DNA of 64,000 bases from Thiocystis violacea (GTDB taxonomy: Bacteria > Pseudomonadota > Gammaproteobacteria > Chromatiales > Chromatiaceae): positions 1 through 64,000 of the forward strand of contig NZ_NRRF01000021.1 in the NCBI RefSeq assembly GCF_016583565.1, given 5' to 3'. A program made the translations under genes and the position numbers. Shown piece after piece: positions 26,102 to 34,489 of the stretch (position 1 is the first letter of the stretch; each line of letters starts with the position of its first letter). The notes under the pieces were generated by a model. It made no database searches. It was not told the origin of the DNA and was given only the letters and a program-made list of their open reading frames with translations.

Positions 26102-26575
26102 TCAGGCGGTCTTTGGGATCATGACGACCCGGGTGCTGGAGCGGCGGTCGTGCAGCGCGAGCCCGTCGCGATTGAACAGGCTCAGCCAGAGCCCGAGCCC
26201 GGCCGGCACGAAGCTGACGATGGACCAGAGGAAGCGCTTGAAGGCGGTTGCGGCGCCGATCGAGCCGCCGTCGTTGCCGATGACACGGATGCGCCAGGCG
26301 CGCATCCCCAGGGTTTGTCCGCCATGGGTCCAGAAGTAGACGTAGAAGCCGGCGATGACGGCGAGCAGGTACAGCCGCATCAAGGTCAGCGGAAGGAAAC
26401 TCTCGTAGAGTGGGTGACCGGTGACGACCTCGTAGGGGATGACGATGATGGCGTTGGCCAGCATGAGGATGGCGATCAGCAGCACGAGATCGTACAGCAG
26501 GGCACCAAGGCGTCTGAGGATCGAAGGCTTTTTGGCTTGAGAGACGTCGAATTGCATGTGCTTAGTGTCAGGCAT
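26102..26575 (-). CDS. RDD-family membrane protein
   Basis: 157 residues (151 if ATG at 26557 is used; both lack a good ribosome site). RDD pattern: RRLGALLYDLVLLIAILML (TM1), LYLLAVIAGFYVYFWTHGG (TM2), GQTLGMRAWRIRVIG and GLGLWLSLFNRDGLALHDRRSSTRVV (C-terminal signature). The frame stays open to 26872 but overlaps the divergent kinase gene start at 26615, so the shorter start is preferred. Role unknown; RDD proteins may be ion exchangers or import small molecules. Confidence 0.8.
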   Translation of the reverse strand: MPDTKHMQFDVSQAKKPSILRRLGALLYDLVLLIAILMLANAIIVIPYEVVTGHPLYESFLPLTLMRLYLLAVIAGFYVYFWTHGGQTLGMRAWRIRVIGNDGGSIGAATAFKRFLWSIVSFVPAGLGLWLSLFNRDGLALHDRRSSTRVVMIPKTA

Positions 26576-26614
26576 GGGTGTTACGGGAAATAGCTTCGTG
26601 AAGAAGCCGCCAAT

Positions 26615-29212
26615 GTGATTCGGATATCTATTAAACCACTTCTGTTCAGGGTTTTGCGACGGGTGCCGATGCCCTGGGTCGCCATCGTGGTGGGTCTGGC
26701 CGCCGGGACCGCGATCTGGACGCTCCTGGATCAGATTCAGAGCCGGCAGGTCGACAAGATCTTCGAGCAGGAGCTGGAAGTCCAACTGGATCTGCGCGCC
26801 CGCGAGAGTCTCATCCGATTCGATCGCTATCTGGCGAGCTATGGCGCGACGACGCGGCTGCTGGCGAATCATCGCAAGCTCTCCGAATATCTGGAGCCCC
26901 TGTTCTGGTCGGCCGATGAGACTGTCACCCCGATCGTCTACAAGGATTTCCGGCCCACCTGGCTACCGGACTTCTTCGAGCGCGATGCCTTGACCGCGCC
27001 CAGCCAGGTGCTGCTGACCGACCCCCAGGGCCGCGTGCGCGAGATCTTCCAGCCGGGAGCCGAGCCGGCGCCGACGGAGGTCGCGACCCAGGTGCCCAGT
27101 CAGTTCGTCGACGAGCGGGATGTGCGCACCGTGGTCGAGCGGCTCGATGAGCGGCTCTATCTGCTGATCAGCGACGCCGTGGAAGATGCGGGCGGCTACG
27201 ACATGGGCTATCTGGTCGTGCTCGTGCCGGTGGACGATGCCTTTCTGGCGGCCTCCCAGCGGGGCCTCAACGTCGGCCGGGCGGCGGTTGCGCTGGTGGA
27301 CAGCGCCGATCAGCGCATCGTCGCCAGTGTCGACTCGCGCGCGCTCATGCCCGACTCGATCCTGAGCGACTGGAGTGACACCTACGTCATCACCTCGCAG
27401 TCGCTCCCCGAGTATGAGGGGTCGGACTCCAATCTGCTCTTCACGACCTTCGTCCCGCTGACCAGCGTCGAGAAGATGTCGCGCCATGTGCGCATTCTGG
27501 AGCGTCGTCAGCGGTTCATCGCGGCGGGCGTGTTCGTGAGTGTCTTCACCGCCGTCATCTACCTGGTCTCCTCGCGTTTGAACAAGGTGCTCAAGCGCAT
27601 GACCCGCTTCTCCCAGCGCGCGCTGGGCATCGCCGAGCCGGGCTTCGACCGCGGCGGAAATCAACTGGTGCTGCTGGAGGACTGGATCCAGCATTTCACC
27701 CAGCTGGTGCTGACCGCCCGCGAGGAGATGAGCCGCAAGCATCAGGCCGAGATGCGTGAGAGCGAGGCGCTCAAGGCGGCCATGATGGAGGCCTCGCTGG
27801 ACGCCATCGTCACGCTGGACCATCGCGGACGGGTCATCGAGTACAACCCGGCGGCCGAACGGCTCTTCGGCGTGGGCCGTCCCTTCGCGATCGGCGCTAT
27901 CTTCACCGAGCGCTTTCTGCCTGACGTGACCCGCGCGGCCTTCAAGCGACTGCTGGATCGCTCCCGCCATCTGCACCGCGAGCCACTGGGCCGGGGCGAG
28001 CTGATCGCACTGCGCGCCGATGGCTCTGAGGTGCCGGTCGAGATCTCCATCGCGCCGATCGATCTGGTCGACGAGCGCTTCTATACCCTCTACATCCACG
28101 ACATCAGCAGCCGTAAGCGTGCCGAGCAGGAGATCAAGAGCCTCGCGCGCTTTGCCAGCGAGAGCCCGAACCCCATCCTGCGTGTCACTGACGCGGGGCT
28201 CATCGTCTATGCCAACAGCGCCAGCCGGCCCTTGCTGCGTGCCTGGGACGCCGATCCGGGCGAGAGTCTGCCGCCGGAATGGGGTGCCGAGGTCGCGATC
28301 GCGGCGCAGACGAGCCGTCCACTGGAGCGTGAGCTGGATGTCTCCGGACAGGTCTACTCATTGCTGCTCGCGCCGATTCGCGATCTCGGCTACGTGAACA
28401 TCTACGCGCGTGACATCACCGCCGTGCGGCGCGCCGAGCAGGAGTCCCGTCAGCATCAGGCCGAGCTGGTGCACGTCTGCCGCCTCAGCACCATGGGCGA
28501 GGTAGCGACCGGCATGGCGCATGAGTTGAACCAGCCGCTGTCCGCCATTGTCAATTACGCCAACGGCTGCACCCGGCGTCTGCAGAGCGGCGTGGGCGAG
28601 CCGGAGGCGCTGATCGGGGCGATGAACCAGATCACCGCCCAGGCCAAGCGGGCGAGCGAGATCATCCGGCGCCTGCGCGCCCTGGTCGGCAAGCAGCCGC
28701 CGACACGTTCGCAGGCGGATCTGAACCATCTGGTACGCGAGGTCTGCTCCTTCCTGGAGTTCGAGACCCATCGGCTCGGGATGCAGATCGAGCTGGAGCT
28801 GGCCGACACCGAGATCCCCATCTGTGTCGATCTGGTCCAGGTCGAGCAGGTGCTGCTCAATCTGGTCGGCAATGCCCTGGACGCGTTGGAGGCGATGCCC
28901 GAGGGCGAGCGGCGGCTGCGCATCCGCACCGCGCGGGTGGGCGCTGTCGCCGAGGTGATGGTGGGAGACAATGGCCCCGGCATCGAGGCGGAGCGCATCT
29001 CGGGGCTGTTCGATCCCTTCGTGACCACCAAGGACAAGGGGATGGGGATGGGGCTGGCGATCAGCCAAACCATTGCCGAAAATCACGACGGACGCATTTG
29101 GGCCGAGTCCGAACTTGGCGTGGGCTCGGCCTTTTACATGACTTTGCCGCTCTCGGAAACCGCCAAGGATGCCGAGGTCGGCGCGACTGAATCGCTGGAA
29201 ACACTTGGATGA
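26615..29212 (+). CDS. membrane PAS sensor histidine kinase
   Basis: 865 residues. A TM helix near the N-terminus, a periplasmic sensor (about 50-300), a second TM (FIAAGVFVSVFTAVIYLV), PAS domain 1 (MMEASLDAIVTLDHRGRVIEYNPA), a second PAS-like domain (ESPNPILRVTDAGLIVYANSA), and a HisKA/HATPase core of the FixL/DctB class. His636 lies in the H box MAHELNQPL, the N box is LLNLVGNALDAL and the G boxes include GDNGPGI and MGMGLAIS. Start is GTG at 26615. Its stop overlaps the next gene by 4 bases, making a two-component pair with it. Signal unknown. Confidence 0.92.
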   Translation: MIRISIKPLLFRVLRRVPMPWVAIVVGLAAGTAIWTLLDQIQSRQVDKIFEQELEVQLDLRARESLIRFDRYLASYGATTRLLANHRKLSEYLEPLFWSADETVTPIVYKDFRPTWLPDFFERDALTAPSQVLLTDPQGRVREIFQPGAEPAPTEVATQVPSQFVDERDVRTVVERLDERLYLLISDAVEDAGGYDMGYLVVLVPVDDAFLAASQRGLNVGRAAVALVDSADQRIVASVDSRALMPDSILSDWSDTYVITSQSLPEYEGSDSNLLFTTFVPLTSVEKMSRHVRILERRQRFIAAGVFVSVFTAVIYLVSSRLNKVLKRMTRFSQRALGIAEPGFDRGGNQLVLLEDWIQHFTQLVLTAREEMSRKHQAEMRESEALKAAMMEASLDAIVTLDHRGRVIEYNPAAERLFGVGRPFAIGAIFTERFLPDVTRAAFKRLLDRSRHLHREPLGRGELIALRADGSEVPVEISIAPIDLVDERFYTLYIHDISSRKRAEQEIKSLARFASESPNPILRVTDAGLIVYANSASRPLLRAWDADPGESLPPEWGAEVAIAAQTSRPLERELDVSGQVYSLLLAPIRDLGYVNIYARDITAVRRAEQESRQHQAELVHVCRLSTMGEVATGMAHELNQPLSAIVNYANGCTRRLQSGVGEPEALIGAMNQITAQAKRASEIIRRLRALVGKQPPTRSQADLNHLVREVCSFLEFETHRLGMQIELELADTEIPICVDLVQVEQVLLNLVGNALDALEAMPEGERRLRIRTARVGAVAEVMVGDNGPGIEAERISGLFDPFVTTKDKGMGMGLAISQTIAENHDGRIWAESELGVGSAFYMTLPLSETAKDAEVGATESLETLG

Positions 29213-29829
29213 CTTTTGACGCAACCGTTTTTGTCGTCGACGACGATCAGGCCATGCGGACCTCGCTGCAGTGGCTGATCGAGACCACTGGGATGTCGGT
29301 GCAAACCTATGACTCCGCGGACGCCTTTCTGGCCAAGTATTATCCGGGCCGGGCGGGGTGTCTGCTGCTGGATGTACGCATGCCGGGCATGAGCGGGCTG
29401 GAACTGCAGGCCCATCTCGCCCGCGAGGGCTATCGCCTGCCGGTCATCCTGATCACCGGCCACGGCGACGTGGCCATGGCCGTCAAGGCCATGAAGGCGG
29501 GTGCCGTGGACTTCATCGAGAAGCCCTTTCACGACGAGGATCTGCTGCGCAGCATCCGCAATGCCCTGGAATACGACCAGAAGACCCGCGCCAGCCGCTC
29601 CGCGAGGGCCGAGATCGCCATGCGGCTCGCGGAGTTGACCCCGCGCGAGCACGAGGTCATGGCGATGGTGACGGATGGCAGATCCAACAAGGAGATCGCC
29701 TCGACGCTGGGCGTCAGTGCCAAGACGGTCGAGGCGCACCGCTCCCGCGTGATGGAGAAGATGCGTGCCGACTCCCTGGCGGAGCTGGTCCGCATGGCCC
29801 TGATCGCGGCGCCGGATTCGCCGCTCTGA
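29209..29829 (+). CDS. FixJ-type response regulator
   Basis: 206 residues: receiver domain with acidic pocket VVDDDQ, phosphoacceptor Asp55 (LLLDVRMPG) and Lys in FIEKPFHDEDL, then a LuxR-type helix-turn-helix (LTPREHEVMAMVTDG, SNKEIASTLGVSAKTVEAHRSRV). The ATG overlaps the kinase stop (ATGA), so the pair is translationally coupled. Target genes cannot be named; the convergent btaB ends 55 bases after it. Confidence 0.94.
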   Translation: MTFDATVFVVDDDQAMRTSLQWLIETTGMSVQTYDSADAFLAKYYPGRAGCLLLDVRMPGMSGLELQAHLAREGYRLPVILITGHGDVAMAVKAMKAGAVDFIEKPFHDEDLLRSIRNALEYDQKTRASRSARAEIAMRLAELTPREHEVMAMVTDGRSNKEIASTLGVSAKTVEAHRSRVMEKMRADSLAELVRMALIAAPDSPL

Positions 29830-29884
29830 TGCCTCCTTGCGCCGCCCGGCCCGGCGTCTTGCCGGGCGGCTATGTCCGCCCCCT

Positions 29885-30619
29885 CTATGGCGCGTCGAGC
29901 GCGACCGGCTTGCGACCCACGAAGACGTAGTAGGGCACCTTGAGTCCCTCCAGATAGGGCAGGGGCGCGCGCCGCTCCAGCAATTGATGATGCGCCAGGC
30001 GCTCACGCAGTAAGCGCAGGTGATCGGGACTCGGGCGAACGCCGTCGTGTCCGAACCAACGCGGCCAGAAGTGACGTGTGAAGGCGCCGTGGCACACCTC
30101 GCCGGGGCCACCCCGCGCATCCGAGACATAGAAATCGACGACGCCCAGTTTCCCGCCGGGTTTCAGGACGTCGATGGCGTTGAGGATGGCGCCTCGCCAA
30201 TCCGGGATCATGGTCAGGGAGTAGGAGAAGTAGATCGCGTCCGGCGGATCCTGCGGCCGATAGCGCGTCGCGTCCGCCTCGATGATCCGCACGTTGCCCA
30301 GGCCCTCCAGGCGCTTGCGCGCCTGCTCAAGCAAGGCGGGGCAGAGGTCGACCAGTTCGACGCGTTCGAAGGTCGCGAGCCGCTGGCCGAAATGGACGAG
30401 ATTGCTCCCGGTCCCGCCCCCCAGTTCGAGGATCCGCGCACCCGCGGGCAGGTCCATGAACCGAATCAATGCCTCGCGTCCTTGCAGCAACCGCTCGCGA
30501 AAGCGGTCGTAGTCCGCCGCTTGCGGGGCGTAGAAGGCCTGGAGCCGCTCGGCCTGAGACCCCCGACGGGGTTGGCCGAGCAGCAGGCGCAGCAGGACGC
30601 GTGCGTCGGAGGCGATCAT
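29885..30619 (-). CDS. btaB: SAM-dependent methyltransferase, probable betaine-lipid N-methyltransferase BtaB
   Basis: 244 residues, class I methyltransferase with SAM-binding ELGGGTGSN at 65-73. The N-terminal FYAPQAADYDRFRERLLQGR is typical of the BtaB part of betaine-lipid enzymes. BtaB would trimethylate diacylglyceryl-homoserine to DGTS. The assignment rests strongly on the neighbour: its ATG overlaps the stop of btaA (ATGA, 30616-30619), and the pair is an operon on the minus strand. The frame is open to 30832 but this start is the coupled one. A generic methyltransferase remains the alternative. Confidence 0.8.
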   Translation of the reverse strand: MIASDARVLLRLLLGQPRRGSQAERLQAFYAPQAADYDRFRERLLQGREALIRFMDLPAGARILELGGGTGSNLVHFGQRLATFERVELVDLCPALLEQARKRLEGLGNVRIIEADATRYRPQDPPDAIYFSYSLTMIPDWRGAILNAIDVLKPGGKLGVVDFYVSDARGGPGEVCHGAFTRHFWPRWFGHDGVRPSPDHLRLLRERLAHHQLLERRAPLPYLEGLKVPYYVFVGRKPVALDAP

Positions 30620-31929
30620 GCCCGCACGTCTGCGATGTGGAAGCCGGCATAGGTGTGAACGCGGTCGAGAAGACTCAGACGTTGGGCCAGCTCCGGATGG
30701 AATTGGAGGCGATCGCGCAGCGGGGTGCGCGCCGCGCCAAGCTCGATGCGATCGAGGTAGCTCGGCGCTGCATGCGCGCTGCGGAAGATGATGCGTGCAT
30801 CCGCGCTCGCACGCGCGAGGATGGCTTGCCACTCCTCCGCGAGCGCCTCCGGATGGTAGGAACTCATCCAGTCCATGTGGTCGAGGAGGACGAGCTTGGA
30901 GATCCGCTCGTCCGTGCCCTGCAGGAATTCGGTCACGGTCGAGGTATGCAGAACCAGCCGGTCGACGAGGCCGGCCTTCAGGCGATCGAAGTTCTCGGCC
31001 TTGAGGTACTCGGGACAGCAGTGCTCCGTATAGCGGCCCCTGAGATAGACCGACCAGAAGTAGTTCGACGCGATCGGCAGTTGGCGGAAGACGTACTCGA
31101 TGGCGTCCTGAACGAAGCCCGCGACGCCGCGCAGGTGCTGCGCCTGAACTTCCTTACGCTGCGGGTGCGGCACCCCGAGCATGCTCATGGTGAGCTGGCG
31201 CGAGAGCGTCCACTTGACGCTGGGCGTCCAGATGAGCGGGCAGACTCGAGTGTCGTAGATCAGCCGCTGGTCGTCGATCGAGTCGGTTTCGAAGAGGTCC
31301 CGCACGCTCGCGGCCAGGCGCGGGCGCACCTTGAGATAGGCGTGAAAGAGTCGCGCGACGATGCCGGAGAGCCCGTGGAAGTAGAAGCTGCCGTTCGGAT
31401 TGCCGAACCAGGCGGCGCGCCGATCCCAGAACCGCAGCGCGAAGGGAGACAGCTCCTCGCGCAGCACGTCCTGATAGATGGCGCGAAATTCCGGGTGGAA
31501 GCCATGGCCGAAGATGGCGAAGAAGTCCGCGTGCGCGAGCCGGCGGATCGCCGCCAGCTTGAGCTCCAGGAGGGCATTCTGGCGTGGGTTGGCGTCGACG
31601 GCGTGGATGCGCTTGGGCGCGGTCAGCGCATAGTCCAGCACGTTGCATCCGGCGCTGGTGATCACCATCAGCGTGTCGTCCGGCTGGAGATCGAGCGCGA
31701 GCCGATCGACCGCCGGATCCTCCCAGCAGGTGTTGTAGACCAACGCCCTGGAGTAGATGGCATTGAAAACCTGCTGATCGATACGGTCGGACAGTGTGGG
31801 CTTGGCGCGGCTTGCGAGGGTGTTCAGAGAGGGCCTCCCGGCGACACGGCGTTCCGGCCGATCGCGATCAGGGTCACATGAAATCACGTCAGGATAGGCG
31901 TCGGCTGTGACCGCCTGATGGCGGTTCAA
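30616..31929 (-). CDS. btaA: S-adenosylmethionine:diacylglycerol 3-amino-3-carboxypropyl transferase BtaA (DUF3419)
   Basis: 437 residues. The DUF3419 signature is clear: LVYNTCWEDPAVDR, then ITSAGCNVLDYAL, HAVDANPRQNALLELK and FFAIFGHGFHPEF. BtaA moves the aminocarboxypropyl group of SAM to diacylglycerol, giving diacylglyceryl-homoserine, the first step of DGTS. The conserved core begins near residue 45. The start is uncertain: the only upstream start is TTG at 31929 without a good ribosome site. Coupled to btaB downstream; divergent from the aldolase/citrate synthase pair. Confidence 0.85.
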   Translation of the reverse strand: MNRHQAVTADAYPDVISCDPDRDRPERRVAGRPSLNTLASRAKPTLSDRIDQQVFNAIYSRALVYNTCWEDPAVDRLALDLQPDDTLMVITSAGCNVLDYALTAPKRIHAVDANPRQNALLELKLAAIRRLAHADFFAIFGHGFHPEFRAIYQDVLREELSPFALRFWDRRAAWFGNPNGSFYFHGLSGIVARLFHAYLKVRPRLAASVRDLFETDSIDDQRLIYDTRVCPLIWTPSVKWTLSRQLTMSMLGVPHPQRKEVQAQHLRGVAGFVQDAIEYVFRQLPIASNYFWSVYLRGRYTEHCCPEYLKAENFDRLKAGLVDRLVLHTSTVTEFLQGTDERISKLVLLDHMDWMSSYHPEALAEEWQAILARASADARIIFRSAHAAPSYLDRIELGAARTPLRDRLQFHPELAQRLSLLDRVHTYAGFHIADVRA

Positions 31930-32140
31930 AGACGAATCCGTTGCCCCTGCGGGTTCGCGATGTTGCGCTGCGGCAATTCATCCGTAGGGTGTCATTGCTC
32001 GTCAGGCGCCTAAGGCTCACAATCCTTGGAGACGTCACGCATCGACCGGGGCCTTCGCCGCTTTCGCGCTTCCAGAGCGAACCCGGCAGCCGCCAGTCGG
32101 AGCGTGGCCTTCCATTCAATGACCACCCGGAGAACGACAG

Positions 32141-33124
32141 ATGTCAGAAAAGGCCCCCTGGATCACCTTCCGACCAGAGCTCAAGGTGCTCGATTGCACC
32201 GTCAGGGACGGGGGGCTGGTGAATGCCCATCAGTTCAGCGACGACTTCGTCAGGGCCGTGTATCAGGCCTGCGTGGACGCCGGCATCGACTACATGGAAA
32301 TCGGCTACAAGAACTCCGCCAAGATCTTCCCCAAGGAGAAGTTCGGGGCCTGGCGTCACTGCGACGAGGCGGATCTGCAGCGCGTCGTGGGCGATCATGA
32401 CGCGGCCAAGACCGGCCTCAAGCTCGCGGCCATGGCGGACGCGGGGAAGAGTGACTGGGAAACCCAGATCGTTCCGGCGGCGGAGAGCCCCTTGTCGACG
32501 ATCCGCGTCGCCTTCTACGCCCATCAGGTCTCGGAAGCCGTGGACATGATCCGCCACGCGACCGAGCTGGGCTATGAGGCCACCGCGAACCTCATGGCGG
32601 TCTCCAATATCACGGAGGAGGAGATCGACACGGTTCTGGAGGCGATCGCACCCACGCCGGCCAGCACCATGGTCATCGTCGACAGCTTCGGCTATCTCTA
32701 CCGCGAGCAGATCGACCGGCTCTACAAGAAATATGCCTCGGCGCTGGCGGGGACTGGCAAGGAGATCGGCATCCATGCCCACAACAACCTGCAGCTGGCC
32801 TTTGCCAACACCATCGAGGCCATCATCCTCGGCTGCAACCGGGTGGACTCCACGCTTTTCGGTTTCGGACGCGGCGCCGGCAACTGTCATACCGAGCTGC
32901 TGCTGGGCTTCCTGCGCAATCCCAAGTTCGAGGTGCGCCCGGTGATCGATGTGATCCAGAAGCACATCATGCCGCTGCGCAACGAGCTGGATTGGGGGCC
33001 GTCCATCCCCTACAACATCACCGGTCAACTCAACCAACATCCGCGTAGCGCGATCGAGTGGCGCGAAGGGGCGACCCCGGACGACTTCCTGGGTTTTTAC
33101 GACAAGCTGGTGGCCGAGATCTAA
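32141..33124 (+). CDS. HMGL/pyruvate-carboxyltransferase-like aldolase
   Basis: 327 residues, TIM-barrel enzyme of the HMG-CoA-lyase/LeuA/4-hydroxy-2-oxovalerate aldolase superfamily. Catalytic Arg22 and Asp23 in CTVRDGG and metal ligands His212 and His214 in IHAHNN are present; the GRGAGNCHTE loop follows. It is shorter than LeuA and lacks a regulatory domain. GGAGAA is 6 bases before the ATG. It ends 3 bases before the citrate synthase gene, so the two are clearly an operon. The substrate pair is unknown; aldolase or Claisen-condensation chemistry with pyruvate or an oxo-acid is inferred. Confidence 0.85.
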   Translation: MSEKAPWITFRPELKVLDCTVRDGGLVNAHQFSDDFVRAVYQACVDAGIDYMEIGYKNSAKIFPKEKFGAWRHCDEADLQRVVGDHDAAKTGLKLAAMADAGKSDWETQIVPAAESPLSTIRVAFYAHQVSEAVDMIRHATELGYEATANLMAVSNITEEEIDTVLEAIAPTPASTMVIVDSFGYLYREQIDRLYKKYASALAGTGKEIGIHAHNNLQLAFANTIEAIILGCNRVDSTLFGFGRGAGNCHTELLLGFLRNPKFEVRPVIDVIQKHIMPLRNELDWGPSIPYNITGQLNQHPRSAIEWREGATPDDFLGFYDKLVAEI

Positions 33125-33127
33125 TGT

Positions 33128-34417
33128 ATGTCCAATGACGCGATCCTGATCCTGGGTGAAAACGAATATCGATTTCCTGTCATCGAGGGGAGCGAGGGCG
33201 AGCGCGCCATCGACATCCAGGCTCTGCGAGCGCGAACCGGGCATATCACGCTCGATCCAGGCTACGGCAATACCGGGAGCTGCGAGAGCGCCATCACCTT
33301 CATCGATGGCGAGCGGGGGATCCTCCGCTATCGCGGCATCCCCATCGAGCAGTTCGAGCAGGCGCCGAATTTCGTCGAGGTCGCCTGGCTGCTCATCTTT
33401 GGACATCTGCCAAGCGCGGACGAGTACAAGGCCTTCTCGGACGATCTGACGGCCTGTGCCAACCTCGACGAGAGCATGAAGCACCACTTCGAGGGCTTCC
33501 CGCGCTCGGCGCCCCCCATGGCTATCCTCTCGGCCATGATCAACGCCCTGTCCTGCTTCCATCCGGAGTTCTTCGAGCTGGAAGACGCCGATCGCTTCCG
33601 GGTCGCCGCGGCCGGGCTCATCAGCAAGATCCGCACGATCGCGGCCTATGCCTACCGCCACTCGGTCGGCCAGCCCTACATCTACCCCAATCCGGCGTTG
33701 CGCTATGTGCCGAACTTTCTGCACATGATGTTCTCGCAGCCCTATGCGGAGCACCTGTGCGATCCGATCGTGCGGGATGCCATCAACCTGGTGCTGCTGC
33801 TGCACGCGGACCACGAGCAGAATTGCTCGACCTCGACCGTTCGGATGGTCGGCTCCAGTCAGGCGAACCTCTTCGCCTCCTGTGCGGCCGGGGTCTGTGC
33901 TCTTTGGGGGCCGCTGCATGGCGGCGCCAATGCCGCGGTGCTGGACATGCTTGAGCAGATCCATCAGGGCCAGATCAGCCCGGAGGAGTACGTGCGGCTC
34001 GCGAAGGACAAGGACAGCAAGGTGCGGCTGATGGGCTTCGGGCATCGGGTCTACAAGAACTTCGACCCGCGCGCCAAGATGCTGGGCAGGGTGGCCGAGC
34101 GGCTCCTGCCCACGCTCGGGTACAAGGATCCGCTGCTCGACATCGCCCGCAAGCTCGAAGAGATCGCGCTGGAGGATCCTTACTTCGTCGAGCGCAAGCT
34201 CTACCCCAATGTCGATTTCTACAGCGGCATCATCATGCGCGCCATCGGCATCCCGACCAATATGTTCACGGTCATGTTCGCCATCGGCCGACTGCCGGGC
34301 TGGATCGCCCATTGGTGGGAGCAGTCCCAAACGCAGGGCAGCCGCATCGCGCGTCCGCGCCAGATCTACGTCGGGCCGGGCGTGACCGATCACGTGCCCC
34401 GGGATGCGCGATCCTGA
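33128..34417 (+). CDS. gltA: type II citrate synthase
   Basis: Condenses acetyl-CoA with oxaloacetate. 429 residues, E. coli GltA size. Conserved catalytic residues: His264 (GPLHGG), His306 (FGHRVY) and Asp363 (NVDFYSG); the LHADHEQNCSTSTVR segment around 225-239 is also there. The N-terminal zinc/NADH-type domain of type II enzymes is present. ATG 3 bases after the aldolase stop. Whether it is the housekeeping enzyme or a 2-methylcitrate-like one cannot be settled by eye. Confidence 0.93.
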   Translation: MSNDAILILGENEYRFPVIEGSEGERAIDIQALRARTGHITLDPGYGNTGSCESAITFIDGERGILRYRGIPIEQFEQAPNFVEVAWLLIFGHLPSADEYKAFSDDLTACANLDESMKHHFEGFPRSAPPMAILSAMINALSCFHPEFFELEDADRFRVAAAGLISKIRTIAAYAYRHSVGQPYIYPNPALRYVPNFLHMMFSQPYAEHLCDPIVRDAINLVLLLHADHEQNCSTSTVRMVGSSQANLFASCAAGVCALWGPLHGGANAAVLDMLEQIHQGQISPEEYVRLAKDKDSKVRLMGFGHRVYKNFDPRAKMLGRVAERLLPTLGYKDPLLDIARKLEEIALEDPYFVERKLYPNVDFYSGIIMRAIGIPTNMFTVMFAIGRLPGWIAHWWEQSQTQGSRIARPRQIYVGPGVTDHVPRDARS

Positions 34418-34421
34418 GGTG

Positions 34422-34489
34422 GGCTCAGTCCGCGTTGAGGCTCAGTCCGCGTTGAGGCTCAGTCTGCGTTGAGGCTCAGTCTGCGTCGA
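34422..34489. repeat. 17-bp tandem repeat, four copies, overlapping a gene end
   Basis: Copies 34422-34438, 34439-34455, 34456-34472 and 34473-34489 with one or two differences. The fourth copy contains the stop codon (34476-34478) of the minus-strand nuclease-like gene. The other three each carry a copy of that stop, so the array looks like repeated duplication of the gene's 3' end. Confidence 0.92.

Noticed and set aside
31989..32005. Pho-box-like repeat (GTGTCAT and TCGTCAG) between btaA and the aldolase gene
   Set aside because: Second half matches only 4 of 7 and the 10-base spacing is wrong for a PhoB site.
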